Origin: Nitrospirales bacterium | GTDB lineage: Bacteria; Nitrospirota; Nitrospiria; Nitrospirales; UBA8639 | Assembly: GCA_029261305.1 (NCBI GenBank) | Contig: JAJDBO010000238.1 | Location: forward strand, 1 to 9,483 | DNA: 9,483 nucleotides | Reading direction: 5' to 3' | Shown here: positions 6,686 through 9,483 of the stretch, piece by piece | Numbering within the stretch: position 1 is the stretch's first letter | Layout: each line of letters starts with the position of its first letter | Position numbers and translations under genes: made by a program | Notes under the pieces: generated by a model | What the model saw: only the letters and a program-made list of their open reading frames with translations | Database searches by the model: none | Told to the model about the DNA's origin: nothing

Positions 6686-6911
6686 TCTGCCAATATAAAA
6701 CCATGCAAACTTAAAATAGGCAAATATACTTAATATTATTCCCCATCAAATAGCACTGACGATATTTCTCTTCTCCTTTGGAGGCAAGTTAGCAAATTTA
6801 CTTCAAACTCCACGACAGCTCTCCTCAGCAAGGCTCCTCAGATTTGACCCGACAACGTAAAGATCTGATAGGGCACGAGAAACCTGACCCAGATTAGACC
6901 AAAAGAAAGAG

Positions 6912-6924
6912 GTTAATCATTAAC
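6912..6924. promoter_or_regulatory. Perfect palindrome, possible operator
   Basis: GTTAATCATTAAC has perfect six-base arms around one central base. It overlaps the weak -35-like TTAATC, the arrangement expected of a regulator site, but no regulator can be named from the sequence. Confidence 0.3.
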
Positions 6925-6931
6925 GTCCAAA

Positions 6932-6968
6932 AACCGATAAAAAGGTCATACAGGTATCAGTATCGGTT
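6932..6968. repeat. 8-base inverted repeat upstream of the secretin gene
   Basis: AACCGATA at 6932-6939 and its exact reverse complement TATCGGTT at 6961-6968 flank 21 bases. They could form an RNA hairpin in the leader or two half-sites for a regulator. No T run follows, so it is not an intrinsic terminator. Confidence 0.35.
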
Positions 6969-7069
6969 GAATCCCTATTCACTTTTTCCGAGTTATGGTA
7001 GGCTGATAGGGCTCGGTGTTCACGGGGTTTTCTCCCTGTGACCATTCCATGAGGGAATTCGTTTTTTCC

Positions 7070-9475
7070 ATGATCACACGTCTCCCACACATTGCGGTTT
7101 CCGCATTCCTGGCTCTGTGCTTTCTGGTCATGATTGCGTGTAATACTACTGGGCCCGACATCAAACTTGCGGAACAAATGGTTGCCCAAGGGAAATGGGA
7201 TGCCGCAGTTCACGCCTATCGTGAAGCCTTAAAGAAAGATCCGTTCGATGAGGAAATTGGAAAGGCCTTTTTGCAAACCAAAATGCAAGCCGCACAGGAA
7301 CATTACAAACAGGGCCGGAACTATTTAAAGCGTAAGCAACTCCCCAAGGCCATGCAAGAATTCGAAATTGCTCTAGGGCTAGATCCGACTCGACCAGAAC
7401 ATCATTCGGCATTGGGAGACGTGGTTCGACTCAAGGAGTCTCGTCAATTGTTAAAAGATGGTCAAAAGTTACAAAATCTTGGTCGGCTTGATGATGCCAT
7501 GACTGCCTATGAGCGTGCGATTGAACTCAACCCAAATCTGACAGAAGCCCTTGAAGGCATTACGAGCATCGCCCAACACCAAAAGGCCTTTCAGAGTTTG
7601 GGTGGCACCACGGAAACCGTAACACTTCGTTTTCAAAACACGCGATTAAAACAAGTATTTGAAATTCTTGCACGAACCGCCAATATCAATATCTTATTTG
7701 AAAAGGATGTTCGTGACGACCTCGTGACAATCTTCACCAAAGATACACCCTTTGAAGAAGCCTTGAATTTAATCTTATCGACCAACCAACTATTTTCAAG
7801 ACGAATAGGGCCAGACACGCTGCTGATTATTCCCGACACCAAACAAAAGCGCCAAAAATACGAAGACCTCCAAATTCGCACGTTTTATCTGTCCACAGCA
7901 AAAGCCAAGGATATGGCGAACTTATTGCGAACGATTCTTGAGACCAAGCGAGTCTATGTGAATGAGCCACTCAACTCTGTGGTGATTCGCGATAAACCAG
8001 AAAAGCTTAAATTGGCAGAACATGTCATTCTTTCTAATGATCGTCGAGATTCGGAAGTCGAACTCACATTGGAAGTGCTAGAGGTCAGTCGCAGTCAACG
8101 CGAAGAAATCGGGCTGAGTTTTGCCAAACAGGTGGGGGCAGGATTTTTCCCGGGATCCGCCGAGGCAGCATCATTTGGTGAAACCGTCACGACATCAACG
8201 TTTAAATTTGACCAACTCACAGGTCTTGGACCAGACTCGTATTTATATAAATTCCCATCAAGTATTTTACTTGATTTCTTTAAAACTGAATCCAACGCCA
8301 AAACTCTCGCCTCTCCAAAAATTCGAGTCTTGAATAATCAAAAAGCCTCGATCAATGTTGGTGATAAAGAACCCATCCTGTTATCAACGACTTCCTCGAA
8401 TCCGAACATCGGTAGCGGTGTTGCGACTCAGGCAACCGTCACCTCTATTGAATTTAAAGATACTGGAGTCAAACTCGATGTAGAACCCACCATTCACTTA
8501 ACTGGGGAAATCACCATCAAAATGAAGGTTGAGGTCACAAGAATTGGTGAACAGGTGACCCTTCAGGACAGCCCTTTGATCAATCAATTCCGTTTTGGCA
8601 CACGAACTGCAGAAACCACATTGAATATGCGAGATGGAGAAACCGTAATTCTTGCCGGTTTGATCCAAGAAGAAGATAGAAAGACTCGCGACTCGATTCC
8701 TGGACTGGATGATATTCCCATTATTGAAGACCTCTTCAATAAAGAAAAGAGAAAAATTGACACGGAGGTCATTCTTATCCTCACGTCAAGAATTATTCGC
8801 AATGTGGTTCCGCCCAATATCGCCAAACAAACGCTCTGGTCTGGAACAGCAGATCACTTTTCGACAAAACCGCTTTTTTCCCCACAAGAAAAAGCTCCGA
8901 TATTTGAAATGTCGTTGGATGCTCAACAAAGCCCTGAGGAAGAACCTGTGGAAACAGCCTCACAGGAAACACCGAAGTCTAACGCTAGTCCCCAGACTCA
9001 ATCTCCGGCATCATCAACGACGACACCGACAGCCTCTAAACCTTCGACCAAATCTGTACCATCGTCACCAGCAAAATTGATTTTGAAGCCTTCGGAAATT
9101 ACGACTGGTCCAGGACAGACCTTTGAGTTAATCCTCGTAGGAGAAGCCGTACCCGAATCTCAAACAGCCCAGGTCACGGTCACCTATAATCCCCAGCATC
9201 TAGAATTCTCCGAAGCATTGCCTGGGCAATTTTTTAGAATCGATCAAAAGGAATCGGCAATGACGGTGTCCGCCTCGGCCCAAACAGGAAAGATCGTATT
9301 GCAATTTGGGAAACAGGGACATTCCGTGAGTGGAAATGGTCAGCTGGCGACATTAGTGTTTAAAACAAAGACGAAGGGGCAATCCCCTATTGTCATTAAA
9401 CAACCAAGACTTACCGGCACCTCGGGACAATCTATCCCGATTACCGTTCAACACAGCCTTATTCGAATTTTATAG
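7070..9475 (+). CDS. TPR-STN-secretin-cohesin lipoprotein (GspD/PilQ-like outer-membrane secretin)
   Basis: The 801-residue product begins with a lipoprotein-like signal peptide (MITRLPHIAVSAFLALC, then FLVMIAC; Cys24). About three TPR repeats follow (residues 31-175), an STN/N0-like domain (about 182-265), one N1-type domain (about 268-330), and a secretin domain (about 330-577) with TAETTLNMRDGETVILAGL and the signature IPGLDDIPIIEDLF. A Ser/Thr/Pro/Gln-rich linker (about 620-665) leads to a C-terminal beta-rich domain of the cohesin type (about 667-801, FELILVGEAV and VTVTYNPQHLEFSEALPG). Secretins form the outer-membrane pore of type II secretion or type IV pili; the N2/N3 repeats of classical GspD are missing. 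Start choice is uncertain: ATG 7070 gives the best signal peptide (AGGGA 13-15 bases upstream), but in-frame ATG 7049 and GTG 7016 are possible. Together with the upstream pseudopilin it points to a secretion locus continuing rightward. Confidence 0.88.
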   Translation: MITRLPHIAVSAFLALCFLVMIACNTTGPDIKLAEQMVAQGKWDAAVHAYREALKKDPFDEEIGKAFLQTKMQAAQEHYKQGRNYLKRKQLPKAMQEFEIALGLDPTRPEHHSALGDVVRLKESRQLLKDGQKLQNLGRLDDAMTAYERAIELNPNLTEALEGITSIAQHQKAFQSLGGTTETVTLRFQNTRLKQVFEILARTANINILFEKDVRDDLVTIFTKDTPFEEALNLILSTNQLFSRRIGPDTLLIIPDTKQKRQKYEDLQIRTFYLSTAKAKDMANLLRTILETKRVYVNEPLNSVVIRDKPEKLKLAEHVILSNDRRDSEVELTLEVLEVSRSQREEIGLSFAKQVGAGFFPGSAEAASFGETVTTSTFKFDQLTGLGPDSYLYKFPSSILLDFFKTESNAKTLASPKIRVLNNQKASINVGDKEPILLSTTSSNPNIGSGVATQATVTSIEFKDTGVKLDVEPTIHLTGEITIKMKVEVTRIGEQVTLQDSPLINQFRFGTRTAETTLNMRDGETVILAGLIQEEDRKTRDSIPGLDDIPIIEDLFNKEKRKIDTEVILILTSRIIRNVVPPNIAKQTLWSGTADHFSTKPLFSPQEKAPIFEMSLDAQQSPEEEPVETASQETPKSNASPQTQSPASSTTTPTASKPSTKSVPSSPAKLILKPSEITTGPGQTFELILVGEAVPESQTAQVTVTYNPQHLEFSEALPGQFFRIDQKESAMTVSASAQTGKIVLQFGKQGHSVSGNGQLATLVFKTKTKGQSPIVIKQPRLTGTSGQSIPITVQHSLIRIL

Positions 9476-9476
9476 G

Positions 9477-9483
9477 ATGAAAA
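9477..9483 (+). CDS. Possible start of the next gene (cut by the window edge)
   Basis: ATG AAA begins one base after the secretin stop TAG (9473-9475), a spacing typical of coupled genes in a secretion operon. Only seven bases are visible and there is no clear ribosome site, so nothing can be said about the product. Confidence 0.25.

Larger units (their letters stand above)
6686..7069. other. Intergenic region between pseudopilin and secretin genes
   Basis: This 384-base stretch contains no open frame I would support. It holds a 13-base palindrome (6912-6924), an 8-base inverted repeat (6932-6939 and 6961-6968) and a 13-base direct repeat with one mismatch (6865-6877 and 7003-7015). The only promoter-like pair I can propose is TTAATC at 6913-6918, 17 bases, then GATAAA at 6936-6941, which is weak. 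No intrinsic terminator follows the pseudopilin gene. Confidence 0.6.

Noticed and set aside
6779..6793. Sigma-54-like spacing (TGGAGG...TAGC) upstream of the secretin gene
   Set aside because: The GG/GC spacing is right, but both the -24 box (TGGAGG) and -12 box (TAGC) depart from consensus, and the distance to the start codon is nearly 280 bases.

Overview
The window most resembles a bacterial chromosome from the Nitrospirota, and a Nitrospira-like nitrite oxidiser with GC a little under 50% is my best guess. That placement is an inference from the gene set (a PEP-CTERM surface protein, a secretin fused to a cohesin-like domain, a Maf-type flagellin glycosyltransferase and a Cys-type TenA), not from a marker gene. 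Codon usage looks even throughout. I see no transposase, tRNA, rRNA, CRISPR array or phage gene.

Layout. The left end (1-857) is the 5' two thirds of cinA on the minus strand, starting with TTG. A possible 49-codon leader ORF precedes and overlaps it. A gene-poor 0.5 kb divergent region follows. It carries a candidate sigma-54 promoter and two copies of a TGTCAG-type element that could be enhancer sites, all pointing at a PEP-CTERM surface protein (1370-2113), which ends at a textbook intrinsic terminator. Next is a lipoprotein form of thiol peroxidase (2462-3118) with its own near-consensus sigma-70 promoter. It keeps the peroxidatic cysteine but has lost the resolving one. Then comes a 636-residue Maf/DUF115 glycosyltransferase (3365-5275), preceded by a second sigma-54-like element. 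After it lie a thiaminase-II-type TenA (5425-6093) and, five bases from its stop, an atypical pseudopilin (6098-6685). A 0.38 kb intergenic region with several inverted repeats leads into a TPR-STN-secretin-cohesin lipoprotein (7070-9475). The last seven bases may be the start of a further coupled gene.

How the genes fit together. Much of the window concerns the cell envelope: a sorted exopolysaccharide-associated protein, a membrane-anchored peroxidase, a flagellin-modifying enzyme, and two components (pseudopilin and secretin) of a type II secretion or type IV pilus-like machine. The pseudopilin and secretin probably begin a larger secretion locus continuing to the right. TenA and CinA are cofactor salvage and repair enzymes (thiamin; nicotinamide nucleotides) and look like unrelated neighbours. 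The two sigma-54-like promoters, in front of the PEP-CTERM gene and of maf, are the main regulatory theme.
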